Shown: positions 1-9,192 of the stretch, piece by piece
Numbering within the stretch: position 1 is the first letter of the stretch
Layout: every line of letters starts with the position of its first letter
Source of the DNA: Acidimicrobium ferrooxidans
GTDB lineage: Bacteria > Actinomycetota > Geothermincolia > Fen-727 > Anoxymicrobiaceae
Length of the DNA stretch: 64,000 bases
Assembly: GCA_020723485.1 (NCBI GenBank)
Contig: DYIU01000001.1
Coordinates: 496,001-560,000, forward strand
Direction: 5' to 3'
Program-made: the position numbers and the translations under genes
The notes under the pieces: model-generated
What the model was told of the DNA's origin: nothing
Database searches by the model: none
The model's input: only the letters and a program-made list of their open reading frames with translations

Positions 1-94
1 GATCTACCCTGAGGAAGCACACTGCGTAAACGATCCCGCCGGGCGCGCCGAGGTTTGGGAGATGATGTTCAACTGGTTCCAGACTCACGTCTAA
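1..94 (+). CDS. C-terminal end of an S9-type (prolyl oligopeptidase family) hydrolase, partial
   Basis: A reading frame open from the window edge ends at the TAA at 92-94 and encodes about 30 residues. The piece contains YPEEAH followed by a helix ending in MMFNWFQTHV. This resembles the last segment of prolyl-oligopeptidase or acylaminoacyl-peptidase alpha/beta hydrolases, where the catalytic His sits in a similar E-x-H context and the protein ends in a W-F helix. The catalytic Ser and Asp would lie upstream of the window. The call rests on a short piece, so the family is likely but not certain. Confidence 0.5.
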   Translation, partial: IYPEEAHCVNDPAGRAEVWEMMFNWFQTHV

Positions 95-663
95 GCTCCA
101 ATGAGGGGCCCCGCGCCGAGCTCGGTCGCGAGCCCTGGCTGCGGACGGGTATCCTGCTCGAACTGCTGGATCCCGCCCCCGGCTCCGCGGTCCTCCTGGC
201 AGGAGAGCGCGAGGGCGTTCTCGCGGCGAGGCTCGCCGCCGAGAGGGCGGCGAACGCGACATGGCTGACGGACCCGGGCTCCGTGGTCCCTTTTGACGAT
301 GGAGAGTTCGACGCGGTGGCCTCTCAATTCGCCCTCGAGCACCTCGATGACCCGGGGGCGACACTGAGAGAGTGGGCCAGGGTACTCAAGGATGGAGGCG
401 CCCTCGCGCTGGTTACCAGGAACGCACTGTTCAGGGGGCCGGAGCTCCGACCGGGCGCGAGGGCGCTCCGGACATACGCGCCGTCACAGCTGAGGGAGCT
501 AGTGTCGGGCGCGGGGCTCCGGGTGCGGGTGGTCCGCACTCTTATCCCCGATCTCAAGCTGCCGCGCCTGTACAGGGGAGACCTGTCATTCTGCACCCGG
601 CTGGAGAAGCTGCCCTACTTCAGGGAGAGGGGAATGCTCCTGTTCCTGGGGGCCGTGAAGTGA
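55..663 (+). CDS. Class I SAM-dependent methyltransferase (Methyltransf_11 type)
   Basis: This 202-residue protein has the second half of a Methyltransf_11 fold: VPFDDGEFDAVASQFALEHL, then a short segment ending in VLKDGGALALVTRN. The SAM-binding glycine motif is degraded (VLLAGEREG near residue 47 instead of E-V-G-C-G-x-G), so activity is uncertain. Its C-terminus (KLPYFRERG) resembles that of the methyltransferase at 4249-4887 (RLPYFSGRG), which suggests the two are paralogues. The start is taken as TTG 55, inside the end of the upstream hydrolase; no better start is visible. The gene opens a glycan-synthesis operon and probably modifies a sugar or lipid-linked intermediate. Confidence 0.65.
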   Translation: MGDDVQLVPDSRLSSNEGPRAELGREPWLRTGILLELLDPAPGSAVLLAGEREGVLAARLAAERAANATWLTDPGSVVPFDDGEFDAVASQFALEHLDDPGATLREWARVLKDGGALALVTRNALFRGPELRPGARALRTYAPSQLRELVSGAGLRVRVVRTLIPDLKLPRLYRGDLSFCTRLEKLPYFRERGMLLFLGAVK

Positions 664-672
664 GGAGGTCTG

Positions 673-1824
673 TTGGCTGACAGGGTCGGCGTTGACTGCC
701 GCGCTCTAGGCAACATAAACAGGAACCGGGGGATCGGTCGCTATACCGCCAACGTGGTGAACGGGCTCGTCGCTTCGGCCGAAGGGTTCGAACCCGTCCT
801 CTTCGGGTACGGCGACGGCCCCGCGCCCGGGCTGCTCGACGCGGCGGTCTTTGACAGGTTCGAGTGGCGGAGACTTCCCGGCGCCGACGACGGCTCGATA
901 TACCGCGGCCCGCGTGGACACCTCGAGCTGGCCAGGGCCGTGAACACTTCCGGCGTGGACCTCTTCCACGGCATCGACCACAACATGACGCCCCTGCTCA
1001 GGTGCCCCAGCATAATCACCGTACACGACCTCATCCCGCTGGTGCTCCGGGGTCCGTACCTCGGGCCGAAGTCCTTGCTCTGGATGCTGTCGCACCGGGC
1101 AGCCTGCATGAGGGCGAATCGTGTAATAGCGGTATCGGAGTGTACCAGGGACGATATCGTGCGCATCTGGAAGATCCCCGGTGACAGGATAGTGGTGGTG
1201 CCGGAGGGCGTGAGCCCCGGATATCAGCCGGTGGAGGGTCCCCTGCTCGAGAAGGGCCTCGAACGCTACGGGATAAAGCGTCCCTACTTCCTGTACCTCG
1301 GGGGGTTCGACCCCCGAAAGAACATAGGCAACATGCTGCTCGCCTTCAAGCGCTTCCTGCCCTCGGACGGGGAGGTCACCCTGGTCCTGTGCGGAGACAC
1401 GGGCGGATACGAGGAGTACCTGGCCGACGAGATCGAGGAGCTCGGCCTCGAGGACAGCGTCCTGCTGCCGGGCTTCATCGACGATGACGACCTGCCCGCG
1501 CTGTACTCCGGCGCCCTCGCTCTGGTGTTCGTCTCGGTTTACGAAGGGTTCGGGCTGCCGCTGCTGGAGGCGATGGCCTGCGGAACACCCGTTCTCGCGT
1601 CGGACGTCTCGTCGATACCCGGGGTCGCGGGTGACGCCGCGCTGCTGGTCGACCCTCTCGACCCCGCCGCGATAGCGCTCGGTCTTTCCGTTCTCGCCGG
1701 CAACCCGGACGCCAGGGCGCGCCTGGTGGAGAAAGGGTTCGAGAGGTCCTCCGGGTTCACTTGGGAGAAGGCAGTCACGAGCATATGCGGGCTGTACCGG
1801 GATGTTCTCGGGGGGGCGACATGA
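673..1824 (+). CDS. Glycosyltransferase family 4
   Basis: This 383-residue GT-B fold enzyme would move a sugar from a nucleotide-sugar to a growing glycan on the cytoplasmic face of the membrane. The N-terminal domain carries the RGIGRYTANVVNGL acceptor-side motif and HDLIPL. The C-terminal domain carries GGFDPRKNIGNML and the donor-binding YEGFGLPLLEAMACGTPV near residues 290-310, including the E-x7-E pattern of GT4 enzymes. It begins at TTG 673, preceded by GAGGAGGT at 662-669. Its stop overlaps the next gene's ATG (ATGA at 1821-1824), so the two are translationally coupled. It is related to the GT4 at 6105-7226. The sugar specificity cannot be read from sequence. Confidence 0.9.
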   Translation: MADRVGVDCRALGNINRNRGIGRYTANVVNGLVASAEGFEPVLFGYGDGPAPGLLDAAVFDRFEWRRLPGADDGSIYRGPRGHLELARAVNTSGVDLFHGIDHNMTPLLRCPSIITVHDLIPLVLRGPYLGPKSLLWMLSHRAACMRANRVIAVSECTRDDIVRIWKIPGDRIVVVPEGVSPGYQPVEGPLLEKGLERYGIKRPYFLYLGGFDPRKNIGNMLLAFKRFLPSDGEVTLVLCGDTGGYEEYLADEIEELGLEDSVLLPGFIDDDDLPALYSGALALVFVSVYEGFGLPLLEAMACGTPVLASDVSSIPGVAGDAALLVDPLDPAAIALGLSVLAGNPDARARLVEKGFERSSGFTWEKAVTSICGLYRDVLGGAT

Positions 1825-3410
1825 GCGACGGCAAGACGGTCGGGGAGCGCTGGCCGCTGCCCGGCACCGCGGCCCAGAAGGCGATGTTCATCGCCGTGCT
1901 GGTCGTCCTCGGACTCATCGCCGGTCTCGCCCCGATAGGGCTGCCGGTCAAGATAATACTCGGGCTCGTCGCGGGCATCGGCCTTTTTGTTCTCATATAC
2001 AGCAACATCCAGATAGGCCTGATCCTGTTCATAGCCTTGAACTGCACCCTCCCGCAGGCTGGCCTGGGATGGGACGTCGGGATGCAGGTGGCCGTCACCG
2101 GGGAGACCAGGGGCATTCACTTCAACTTCCACGAGATAGTCATCGCGATGGTGTTCGTGGCGTGGATAATCCAGGTCTTCCTGAAAAAGGCGGACTGGAC
2201 CGCGACGAGTCCCATGATGATCGGCATCATACTCTACGTGCTGGACGCGATACTGACCTCCTTTGTCGGCCTGCTCAATTCCGGCTCGGAGCTGATCGTA
2301 ATATTCCGTTTCACCCGCACGGTCCTGTTCGCCTACATCTTCTTCGTGTTCATCAACAACCTCAAGACACGCAGGCAGTTGAAGCAGCTCATCGTCGTGG
2401 TGCTCATCTGCGCGACGCTGGTCGCCATGTTCGGTCTCGCCCAGAAGGTGATGGGCCAGTCATGGGCCGAGATGGTCTCCGCCAAGTACCTGGCCAAGCT
2501 CGGCGTGCCCAGCACGGTGAACTACGTCGCGGGAGGCGAGGGGGAGATACAGGCCTTCCGCATCACCTCCACCTTCCTGCACCCCAACGTCCTGGGGGCG
2601 TACCTCATACTCGTCCTCCCCTTCTTCATCAGCCTGCTCTGGTACTACAAGGAACGTTGGCAGCGCGTTCTCCTGCTGGCGGGCATCGCCATCAACGTGG
2701 TGTGCCTCTTCTATACTGGGAGCAGGGCGTCCTGGGTGGCCGGCGGGGCCATCGCGCTCCTCTATGGGGTGTTCGGTTTCATGGACAAGAGGATGGTCCT
2801 CGTACTGGGCGTGGTGGCCCTGGTAGTGATTGTAGCCGTACTGGCTATATTCCCGCCCGACTTCGTGAAGAAGCGGTTCTCATCCCCCAGCGCGACCTAT
2901 GCCGCGACCGCGCGCATCATGCAGTACCAGTTCGCGATAGACTTCTTCTTCGAGCACCCCATCCTGGGCATAGGGTTCGGAATGGAGGGCGAGTATATCA
3001 AGGTCAACCAGATAAAGATGCAGTGGGCGGCGGTGGAGAACGCCTTCCTGACGTATCTCGTGTCGGCCGGCCTGCTGGGCTTGAGCATATTTCTCCTGCT
3101 CTTTGTCATCTTCTGGGGCATGATGCTCTTCACCCGCAACAACTCTCCGGACGACCCCTTCCTCAGGTTCCACGCGGAGGCGTTCCTGCAGGGAACCGTT
3201 GGAATCGCCGTCGCGAGCATGTTCGGTGCCTGGCTGCTGTTCGCCATCCCGATGTGGACGATGTTCATCGCTTTCCTGGGGATGGGCTCGTGCCTTTACA
3301 ACATGTACCGTGAGGAGTCCCCCGCGACCTCCTACGCGCAGCGAAAGCCCGTCGGTATCTCGCGTCAGCCCCGGTCGAGCGCCGACGGCGCCGGGGCGCC
3401 CGCCGGTTGA
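1821..3410 (+). CDS. O-antigen ligase / polymerase-like membrane protein (Wzy_C family)
   Basis: This is a 529-residue polytopic membrane protein with about a dozen hydrophobic segments. The large periplasmic-type loop and following motifs match O-antigen ligase/polymerase proteins: an FRITSTFLHPNVLGAYL stretch near residue 250, FYTGSRASW near 300, and FFEHPILGIGFG near 380. Such proteins polymerise or ligate lipid-linked oligosaccharides outside the membrane. The ATG at 1821 is chosen because it overlaps the upstream stop as ATGA; a longer frame from 1761 would run inside the previous gene. The tail after the last membrane segment is short, Ser/Pro-rich and probably cytoplasmic. It could act as a polymerase or as a ligase to a cell-envelope acceptor. 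Confidence 0.85.
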   Translation: MSDGKTVGERWPLPGTAAQKAMFIAVLVVLGLIAGLAPIGLPVKIILGLVAGIGLFVLIYSNIQIGLILFIALNCTLPQAGLGWDVGMQVAVTGETRGIHFNFHEIVIAMVFVAWIIQVFLKKADWTATSPMMIGIILYVLDAILTSFVGLLNSGSELIVIFRFTRTVLFAYIFFVFINNLKTRRQLKQLIVVVLICATLVAMFGLAQKVMGQSWAEMVSAKYLAKLGVPSTVNYVAGGEGEIQAFRITSTFLHPNVLGAYLILVLPFFISLLWYYKERWQRVLLLAGIAINVVCLFYTGSRASWVAGGAIALLYGVFGFMDKRMVLVLGVVALVVIVAVLAIFPPDFVKKRFSSPSATYAATARIMQYQFAIDFFFEHPILGIGFGMEGEYIKVNQIKMQWAAVENAFLTYLVSAGLLGLSIFLLLFVIFWGMMLFTRNNSPDDPFLRFHAEAFLQGTVGIAVASMFGAWLLFAIPMWTMFIAFLGMGSCLYNMYREESPATSYAQRKPVGISRQPRSSADGAGAPAG

Positions 3411-3513
3411 AGCCCGCCCGGCCTATTTGCTAACATCGGTTGCACCTTTACACCGGCCGCGACATGCGGTGCGCCGAGCGGGCGGCACCTCTATCTCCGA
3501 GGAGAGGAGCGTC

Positions 3514-4248
3514 ATGGACCGAAAGCACATCCTCAAACTGGGCCGCGCTTACGCGTTCCTGGCAAGGAACATCATCGGCGGGAAGATAGTGAACCTCCTC
3601 CTGGACCTCCTGGCGTTCATGGACTTCCGGATGCTCATCTTCCTGTCAATGTGGCACCCTGACCACGATACCCGCATCAAGTACCTCAGGAAGCGGGGAG
3701 TCCAGGTGGGCGAACACGTCTTCGTCGACCAGGGTGCCTGGATCGAGATAACCACGCCGCAGTCCGTCATCCTCGAGGACTACACCGCGGTGGCCTACGG
3801 CGCCGTCATCGTGGCCCACGACGCCACCGGGCCCAGGGTGGTCGACATACCGATGCGGGTGAAAGAGACGAGGTTGAAGTACGGCTCCGGAGTCGGCATG
3901 GGCTGCATAGTGATGCCGGGCGTGACCTTCGAGGAGTACGGGCATGCCATGGCAGGCGCGGTCGTGACGAAGGATGTGCCGGCCGGCATGGTAGTGGCGG
4001 GCAACCCCGCGGAGGTAAAGTGCAAGATGGAGGACATCGGGATCGCCTGGCAGGCAGATATCAAGGTCCACCCGGAGATCTACTATGACCACCCCAGCCC
4101 ATGGCGGCCCCCGTCCACGCCTTACGACTACCTCGTGACATGGCGCAAAGAAGGCCTGAAGGCGAGGCCTCCCACGGACCTGAGGACAGGCACCATACTG
4201 GACTATCTCATCGAAGCAAAGGCGAAGAGAGAGAAAAAGGGACAGTAG
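3514..4248 (+). CDS. Hexapeptide-repeat (left-handed beta-helix) acyltransferase
   Basis: This 244-residue protein has imperfect hexapeptide repeats from about residue 70 (VQVGEHVFVDQGAWIEI) to 165 (GVGMGCIVMPGVTFEEY), then the typical VTKDVPAGMVVAGNPA cap of WbbJ/maltose-acetyltransferase-like enzymes. A His in VIVAHDATG is a candidate catalytic base. It probably O-acetylates a sugar of the polysaccharide. The ATG at 3514 is preceded by GGAGAGGAG at 3501-3509. The 103 bases before it contain no other gene. The C-terminal 70 residues are rich in basic and aromatic residues and are longer than in typical acetyltransferases. Confidence 0.85.
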   Translation: MDRKHILKLGRAYAFLARNIIGGKIVNLLLDLLAFMDFRMLIFLSMWHPDHDTRIKYLRKRGVQVGEHVFVDQGAWIEITTPQSVILEDYTAVAYGAVIVAHDATGPRVVDIPMRVKETRLKYGSGVGMGCIVMPGVTFEEYGHAMAGAVVTKDVPAGMVVAGNPAEVKCKMEDIGIAWQADIKVHPEIYYDHPSPWRPPSTPYDYLVTWRKEGLKARPPTDLRTGTILDYLIEAKAKREKKGQ

Positions 4249-4887
4249 TTGTACGACGAAGGGTACTACCGGTACCGTGAGCAGACACGTGACTTCCGCG
4301 CCGAGACAGACATCCTCATCAGGCTGCTGCGCCTCGAGCCGGGCTGCAGGATACTCGAAGTCGGGTGCGGAGGCGGCGCCTTCCTGGCAAGGCTCGAGCA
4401 GGAAGGATACGAGGCGACCGGCGTAGACCTGCTCGACGAGGCCGTGGAGTCCGCCCGGAAGCTCGTGCAGGGGTCCGAGGTGCTGAGCGGAGACGCGTCC
4501 GACCTTCCCTTTGAAGACGGCTGCTTCGACCGCCTCGTCAGCCACCATCTCGTCGAGCACCTCCCTGACCTTCCCGCCGCGCTGTACGAGTGGGGGCGCG
4601 TGCTCCGTCCCGGCGGCATCATGGCGATCTGCACACCCAACCGGCTGTACCCGAACCCGCGCATCTTTGATGACCCGGGGCACCTTCATATCTACGACCC
4701 GGACGAACTCCGGCGGGCCGTGAGCGCGGCGGGCTTCGAACCCCGCGAGTCCGTCACTGTATTCCCCGGGCTCTGGAAGGACAGGATAAGCGTGAAGGTC
4801 GGCGTCCCTCTCTACCCGGTCTTCAGCAGGCTGCCTTACTTCAGCGGGCGCGGAAGGAGCATACTGCTCTCCGCGGACAGGTGTTAG
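4249..4887 (+). CDS. Class I SAM-dependent methyltransferase
   Basis: This 212-residue Methyltransf_11-type enzyme has an intact SAM motif, ILEVGCGGGAFLARL, near residue 35. The acidic second-strand end GVDLL and the LPFEDGCFDRLVSHHLVEHL segment follow. It begins at TTG 4249 directly after the preceding TAG, so translation is likely coupled. It is the intact relative of the degenerate methyltransferase at 55-663. Its position between an acyltransferase and a GT4 suggests O-methylation of a polysaccharide sugar or capping of the chain. Confidence 0.85.
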   Translation: MYDEGYYRYREQTRDFRAETDILIRLLRLEPGCRILEVGCGGGAFLARLEQEGYEATGVDLLDEAVESARKLVQGSEVLSGDASDLPFEDGCFDRLVSHHLVEHLPDLPAALYEWGRVLRPGGIMAICTPNRLYPNPRIFDDPGHLHIYDPDELRRAVSAAGFEPRESVTVFPGLWKDRISVKVGVPLYPVFSRLPYFSGRGRSILLSADRC

Positions 4888-4896
4888 GGGGGTGCC

Positions 4897-6108
4897 TTGG
4901 CCGAGTACCGGCTCCTGGTAGTCAACCACGCGGTGGATATCGGCGGCGCCGAGCGCGTTCTGCTGAGGTTGCTGGGCTCCCTCGACCCCGAGCTGTTCTC
5001 CGCTTCGCTGGCCGTCCCGGGCGAGGGGCCCCTGACCGCGGAGGCGCGAGACATGGGCATCACGGTCCACACCGGGCACCCCTCCCCGAGGCTCCTGGAG
5101 ATAAGGAGGAAGTCGCTGGGCCGCGACCGCCTCGCCATTGCCCTGTACCCTTACGACCTTGCCGCATCGGCCGTGCGGCTGGCGAGGCTCGCGACCTCGG
5201 GCGGCTTCGACCTCGTCTATACAAACAGCGCCAAGGCTGACGTATACGGGACCCTGGCAGCGAGGCTCGCCCGGCGGCCCGCGGTCATCAGGCTGCATGA
5301 CATCGTAGACGCGGACGCTTTCAGCAGGCTCAATATCTGGCTGCTCAAGACGTGCGCCCGCTACCTTGCCACACTGACGCTGCCGGTCTCGAGGGCCTCC
5401 GAGGACATGATGGCGGCCCTGGGCGTCCCCCGCTCGAAGCTGCTCACCGTCTACAACGGCATAGACCTCGACGCCAGGGCAAAGCCGCAGGACCGGGCGG
5501 CCGTGCGCGCGGAGTTCGGCATCGAAGACACCGCCCCGCTGGCAGGTATGGTCGGCAGGCTCGTCGACTGGAAGGGCCCCGACTACTTCATAAAGGCTGC
5601 GGCTATCGTGGCGGACGAACTGCCTGAGTCCCGCTTCGTGCTGGTGGGAGACGCGGTCTTCGGCGAGAGCGGGTACGTCGACGGCCTGAAAAAGCTGGCG
5701 CGTGACCTCGGCCTGGGGAAAAGGCTGGTTTTCACCGGCCTGCGCACCGACGCCCGGCGCATCATGTCGGCGCTGGACGTCCTGGTCCACGCCTCCACGC
5801 TTCCCGATCCGCTTCCAACAGTCCTCATCGAGGCGATGTCGATGGGCCGGCCCGTGGTCGCTTCCGACTCGGGAGGCGTACCGGAGATCGTTGATGACGG
5901 CGTCACCGGACTGCTCGTAGCGCCGGGTGGCAGCCGCTCGATGGCCGAAGCGGTCACCGGGTTGTTCCGGGAGCCCGCAAGGGCGAGGGCGATGGGCGAA
6001 GCCGGGCTCGAGCGCGCACGGCGCCTCTTCGACATCGAGCGCACCACCAGGGACATGGAAGAGGCTCTCCTCGAAGCGCTGGGGGGCGGACGGGGGGGCG
6101 ACCGATGA
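4897..6108 (+). CDS. Glycosyltransferase family 4
   Basis: This is a 403-residue GT-B enzyme. The N-terminal VDIGGAERVLLRLLGSL motif is typical of GT4 proteins. The middle has VYNGIDLDA and GMVGRLVDWKGPDYFIKA, and the donor site is LPTVLIEAMSMGRPVVASDSGGVPEI near residues 307-330. It starts with TTG 4897 after a G-rich ribosome site (AGGGGGGTG), 9 bases after the previous stop. Its TGA overlaps the next ATG at 6105. It acts in the cytoplasm on a membrane-bound acceptor; the sugar donor is unknown. Confidence 0.9.
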   Translation: MAEYRLLVVNHAVDIGGAERVLLRLLGSLDPELFSASLAVPGEGPLTAEARDMGITVHTGHPSPRLLEIRRKSLGRDRLAIALYPYDLAASAVRLARLATSGGFDLVYTNSAKADVYGTLAARLARRPAVIRLHDIVDADAFSRLNIWLLKTCARYLATLTLPVSRASEDMMAALGVPRSKLLTVYNGIDLDARAKPQDRAAVRAEFGIEDTAPLAGMVGRLVDWKGPDYFIKAAAIVADELPESRFVLVGDAVFGESGYVDGLKKLARDLGLGKRLVFTGLRTDARRIMSALDVLVHASTLPDPLPTVLIEAMSMGRPVVASDSGGVPEIVDDGVTGLLVAPGGSRSMAEAVTGLFREPARARAMGEAGLERARRLFDIERTTRDMEEALLEALGGGRGGDR

Positions 6109-7226
6109 GGATTGGAGTAGAGGGCAGGACGCTGCAGGGCCGGAGGTACGGTGTCGCGCGCTACCTCACCAACCTGCTACGCGAGCTCGTGGCCATCGAC
6201 GCGGAGAACCAGTACATCGTGTACCTCTCAGAGCCGATCGAGCCCCTTGGATTCCGAGCGGCGAACCTCTCGACCAGTGTCCTCAGCGGGCGGGGGCCAT
6301 CCCTGGCATGGAGGCACATGCGCCTGCCGCGCCAGATGAGGAGAGACGGCATAGACCTGCATTTCTCACCCGCGTACTTCCTGCCTCTCTTCAAGGTCTG
6401 CCCCTCTATCGTCGTGGTGCACGACCTCACGTTCAGGGTCCACCCCGAGTGGTTCGCGCGCGACTGGAGGATGCGTTTCGATGAGCTGTTCTGGCGCAAG
6501 GTCAGGCAGGCCGAGCGCATACTGACCGTCAGCGAACACTCGAAGAGGGACATCGTGCGCCTGCTGGGGGTCGAGCCCGGGAGAGTGGTAGCGATCCCGG
6601 AGGCCGCCGATGAGCGGTTCGTCCAGGTGGAGGACGGGCGGCTTCTCTCCGGCGTGCGTGACAGGTACGGCCTGCCGGAGAGGTTCGTGCTCACGGTCGG
6701 CGCCATCCACACCAGGAGGAACCTCGAGCGGCTCATCGAGGCGCTCGCCATCACACGCGAGCAGACGGGCGCCGACGTGTTCCTGATGATAATCGGGACG
6801 CCGGCTGAGTTCAGCCCCCCGGTCGACATACACGGCACCGCCGAGAGGTGCGGCCTTTCAGACCGGGTGTTGCACGTCGAATACGTGAGCGAGGAGGACC
6901 TGCTCCTCCTGTACAACGCCTGCGGGCTCTTCGCCTACCCGTCCATCTACGAGGGTTTCGGTCTTCCCGTCATCGAGGCGATGGCGTGCGGCGCCCCGGT
7001 GGCCTGCTCGAACGTGACCTCCATCCCGGAGGTGGCGGGTGACGCGGCGCTTTACTTCGACCCGGAAAAGACCGAAGAAATAGCTGAAGCGATATCGCTC
7101 GCTCTGACCGACGAAGGCGTGCGGAAAAGGCTGCAGGCGGCCGGCCCGGAGCGGGCTTCACTGTTCTCCTGGAGGCGCACAGCCGAGGAGACACTGGAGG
7201 TGTTCAAAGAGGTGGGCCGTCGATGA
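6105..7226 (+). CDS. Glycosyltransferase family 4
   Basis: This 373-residue GT4 enzyme is a close relative of the one at 673-1824. It has GRRYGVARYLTNLLREL at the N-terminus, HDLTFRVHPEW, then VGAIHTRRNLERLIEAL and YEGFGLPVIEAMACGAPVAC. It overlaps the upstream stop as ATGA at 6105 and its own stop overlaps the GT2 gene as ATGA at 7223. Three consecutive transferase genes are thus tightly coupled, consistent with ordered assembly of one repeat unit. Confidence 0.9.
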   Translation: MRIGVEGRTLQGRRYGVARYLTNLLRELVAIDAENQYIVYLSEPIEPLGFRAANLSTSVLSGRGPSLAWRHMRLPRQMRRDGIDLHFSPAYFLPLFKVCPSIVVVHDLTFRVHPEWFARDWRMRFDELFWRKVRQAERILTVSEHSKRDIVRLLGVEPGRVVAIPEAADERFVQVEDGRLLSGVRDRYGLPERFVLTVGAIHTRRNLERLIEALAITREQTGADVFLMIIGTPAEFSPPVDIHGTAERCGLSDRVLHVEYVSEEDLLLLYNACGLFAYPSIYEGFGLPVIEAMACGAPVACSNVTSIPEVAGDAALYFDPEKTEEIAEAISLALTDEGVRKRLQAAGPERASLFSWRRTAEETLEVFKEVGRR

Positions 7227-8188
7227 GCGCGCAAGAGACGCTGCCGTGGGCCGGGCGCGCGCCCGTGGTGAGCGCCGTCATCCCCAACTGGAAGCGCAAG
7301 GACGACCTCGTTGACGCCATCGAGGCCATAAAGGCGCAGACCTACCCCGTTTCAGAGATAATCGTGGTGGATAACAACTCCTCTGACGGCACCCGGGAGA
7401 TGATCGAGGAGCGTTTCCCCGAGGTCAACTTCATCGAGTCTCCGCACAACATCGTCATCCAGGCCCTCAACATAGGGGCGAAGACGGCACGCGGTGACGT
7501 CATACTACACCAGGACAACGACGGCGTCCTTGCCCCTGACGCGGTCGAGAAGCTGCTCTCAGTCTTCGAGCGCGACCCCTCGATCGCGGTGGTCCACAGC
7601 AAGAACCTGTATTACGACTCAGGCGAGGTGTTCGACCCGTACCGCTGGTTCACTCCCGAGGAGCACTCCTCGGACGAGGTGTTCGACGTGCCCAGCTTTC
7701 ACGGCAACGGGGCGCTCATCCGGCGCGACGTCCTCGAGGAGACTGGTTATATCGAGCCGGAGATACTGCTCTACCAGTTCGAGCGCAACATCTCCGCGAA
7801 GGCCATCGACCGGGGATACCGCATCGTCTACTACCCCGGGGCGACGATTAGGCACAAGATATCCCCGGTGCGTAACAGGGGATGGAGCCTCTACATGACC
7901 ATGACGGGCGGGATATGGTTCCTGGCCCGCTTTTATCCGGTTGGCGCCGCGCTGAAGAAGTCGTTCTTCTACATGATCTTTTTCGTGCTGTACACCCTGA
8001 AGCACCGGACGTTCAAGGACTTCTACAGGGGCCTGCTCGACACCGCGCTGGGGCTGCCGAAGGTTCTCAGGGGCAGGACCGTGGTGTCGCCGGAGACCGT
8101 CAGGATACTGGAGAGCAAGCCGTACGAGACCTCTCTGATCAAGTACGGCTCGTACGACACCGTGAAGAAGTGGCTGAAGAGAGCCTGA
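7223..8188 (+). CDS. Glycosyltransferase family 2
   Basis: This 321-residue GT-A fold enzyme has the entry motif VSAVIPNWKRKDDLVDAIEA and the nucleotide-binding VVDNNSSDGT. The metal-binding acidic motif is QDNDGV near residue 98, in place of a simple DxD. HGNGALIRRDVLEETG follows, as in rhamnosyltransferase-like GT2 proteins. A hydrophobic stretch near residues 225-265 suggests membrane association. Translation is coupled to the upstream gene by the ATGA overlap. A rhamnosyl donor would fit the rmlC and rmlD genes in the window, but this is inference. Confidence 0.9.
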   Translation: MSAQETLPWAGRAPVVSAVIPNWKRKDDLVDAIEAIKAQTYPVSEIIVVDNNSSDGTREMIEERFPEVNFIESPHNIVIQALNIGAKTARGDVILHQDNDGVLAPDAVEKLLSVFERDPSIAVVHSKNLYYDSGEVFDPYRWFTPEEHSSDEVFDVPSFHGNGALIRRDVLEETGYIEPEILLYQFERNISAKAIDRGYRIVYYPGATIRHKISPVRNRGWSLYMTMTGGIWFLARFYPVGAALKKSFFYMIFFVLYTLKHRTFKDFYRGLLDTALGLPKVLRGRTVVSPETVRILESKPYETSLIKYGSYDTVKKWLKRA

Positions 8189-8205
8189 GCCGGGAAGGAG
8201 CGGTA

Positions 8206-8826
8206 ATGGAGGAGCAGCAGGCGACGTCGCACATCCTGTCTGACCTCAAGCTGGCCATCAAGCGCAAAGGACTGGGCGGCATGCTGAGGGACATACTCCT
8301 GCACCCCGGCAACCAGGCGATAGCCTTTTACCGAGTCTACCGCTGGCTCTACCTGCGCGGACACACCTTCCTGGCGTTCCTGGGGTACAGGCTCAACTTC
8401 TTCCTGTGCGACGTCGAGATCAACCCCGACGCGGACATCGGCCCCGACTGCCACCTCGACCACGCCCTGAGCGTGCTCATAGGCCAGAGGACCCGCCTTG
8501 GACGGGGCGTGCGCATCTACTCTCACGTCGCGGTCGGAGCCCTGGGGCTGCCGGGCACAGACCCGTTCATGGACGTGCGCGACTACGTGCAGATATACCA
8601 CGGCGCGATGGTCGGGGGCGACTGCATCATCGGGGAGTTCGCCCAGATCGGACTGAACGCGGTCGTGCTCGACAGGGACATCCCGCCTTACGCAATAGTG
8701 GTCGGCAATCCCGGCCTCGTGGTCAAGGTAAACGGCGAGCGCGTAAATCCCGACGACTACAAGGACTACAAGTACGACCCCGCCGACTACCACGGTCCAC
8801 CGTTCGACATGAGCCTCTACGAGTAG
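8206..8826 (+). CDS. Serine-acetyltransferase-like hexapeptide acyltransferase
   Basis: This 206-residue protein has an N-terminal helical region (HPGNQAIAFYRVYRWLY) followed by beta-helix repeats: INPDADIGPDCHLDHALSVL, then IGQRTRLGRGVRIYSHVAVG. The order resembles the catalytic part of CysE. Polysaccharide clusters often carry CysE-like O-acetyltransferases, so it is more likely a sugar acetyltransferase than a cysteine-biosynthesis enzyme. The start at ATG 8206 has GGAAGGAG at 8192-8199. It is the last gene before a 366-base gap with a new promoter. Confidence 0.8.
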   Translation: MEEQQATSHILSDLKLAIKRKGLGGMLRDILLHPGNQAIAFYRVYRWLYLRGHTFLAFLGYRLNFFLCDVEINPDADIGPDCHLDHALSVLIGQRTRLGRGVRIYSHVAVGALGLPGTDPFMDVRDYVQIYHGAMVGGDCIIGEFAQIGLNAVVLDRDIPPYAIVVGNPGLVVKVNGERVNPDDYKDYKYDPADYHGPPFDMSLYE

Positions 8827-9192
8827 TCACTGTCGATCGCGCCGCCCGCAGTGAGCGAGCGCATCCCTGAATCAGCGCGGGAAATCGCCGTCATCACGCA
8901 CTGACCGCGGTGTCAGTTAAGCAGACCAACCGTAGTATGAATTCCCGGCCGTGCGTTGCCTGTACTGCTTGGGCGGCAAACCTCCGGAATTGTCTTTAAA
9001 CAAGGCAATCAAGCAAATCAACCGTTAGTACTAACACCATTATACGAACGGGCGACTCGTTGACTGCTTCAAAATGCGTTGCTATTATGACTGAACAGTT
9101 TGGGGTTTTCACAGGTGCGAACGATGGGACTGCGTGTCCTCGCACACGCGCTCTCTGGATTCGCACTTTGTAGTCTACGGGGAGGGTAGAAC
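8827..9192. other. Intergenic region carrying the promoter of the second glycan operon
   Basis: These 366 bases are more AT-rich than the flanking genes and hold no convincing reading frame or RNA gene. A weak hairpin (TCACTG with CAGTGA, 8826-8852) lies just after the upstream stop but has no T tract. The only clear signal is the promoter at 9060-9088. The leader from there to the start at 9193 is about 100 bases and could hold regulation, but I see no known riboswitch. Confidence 0.6.
9060..9088 (+). promoter_or_regulatory. Sigma70-type promoter
   Basis: TTGACT at 9060-9065 and TATTAT at 9083-9088 are separated by exactly 17 bases. This is one of the two best matches to a housekeeping promoter seen in the window. 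It points toward the GT4 gene at 9193 and predicts a transcript start near 9095. Confidence 0.75.

Noticed and set aside
3646-5790. 714-codon open frame on minus across the glycan genes
   Set aside because: It runs antisense to two well-supported genes and part of a third, and its translation has no domain motif.
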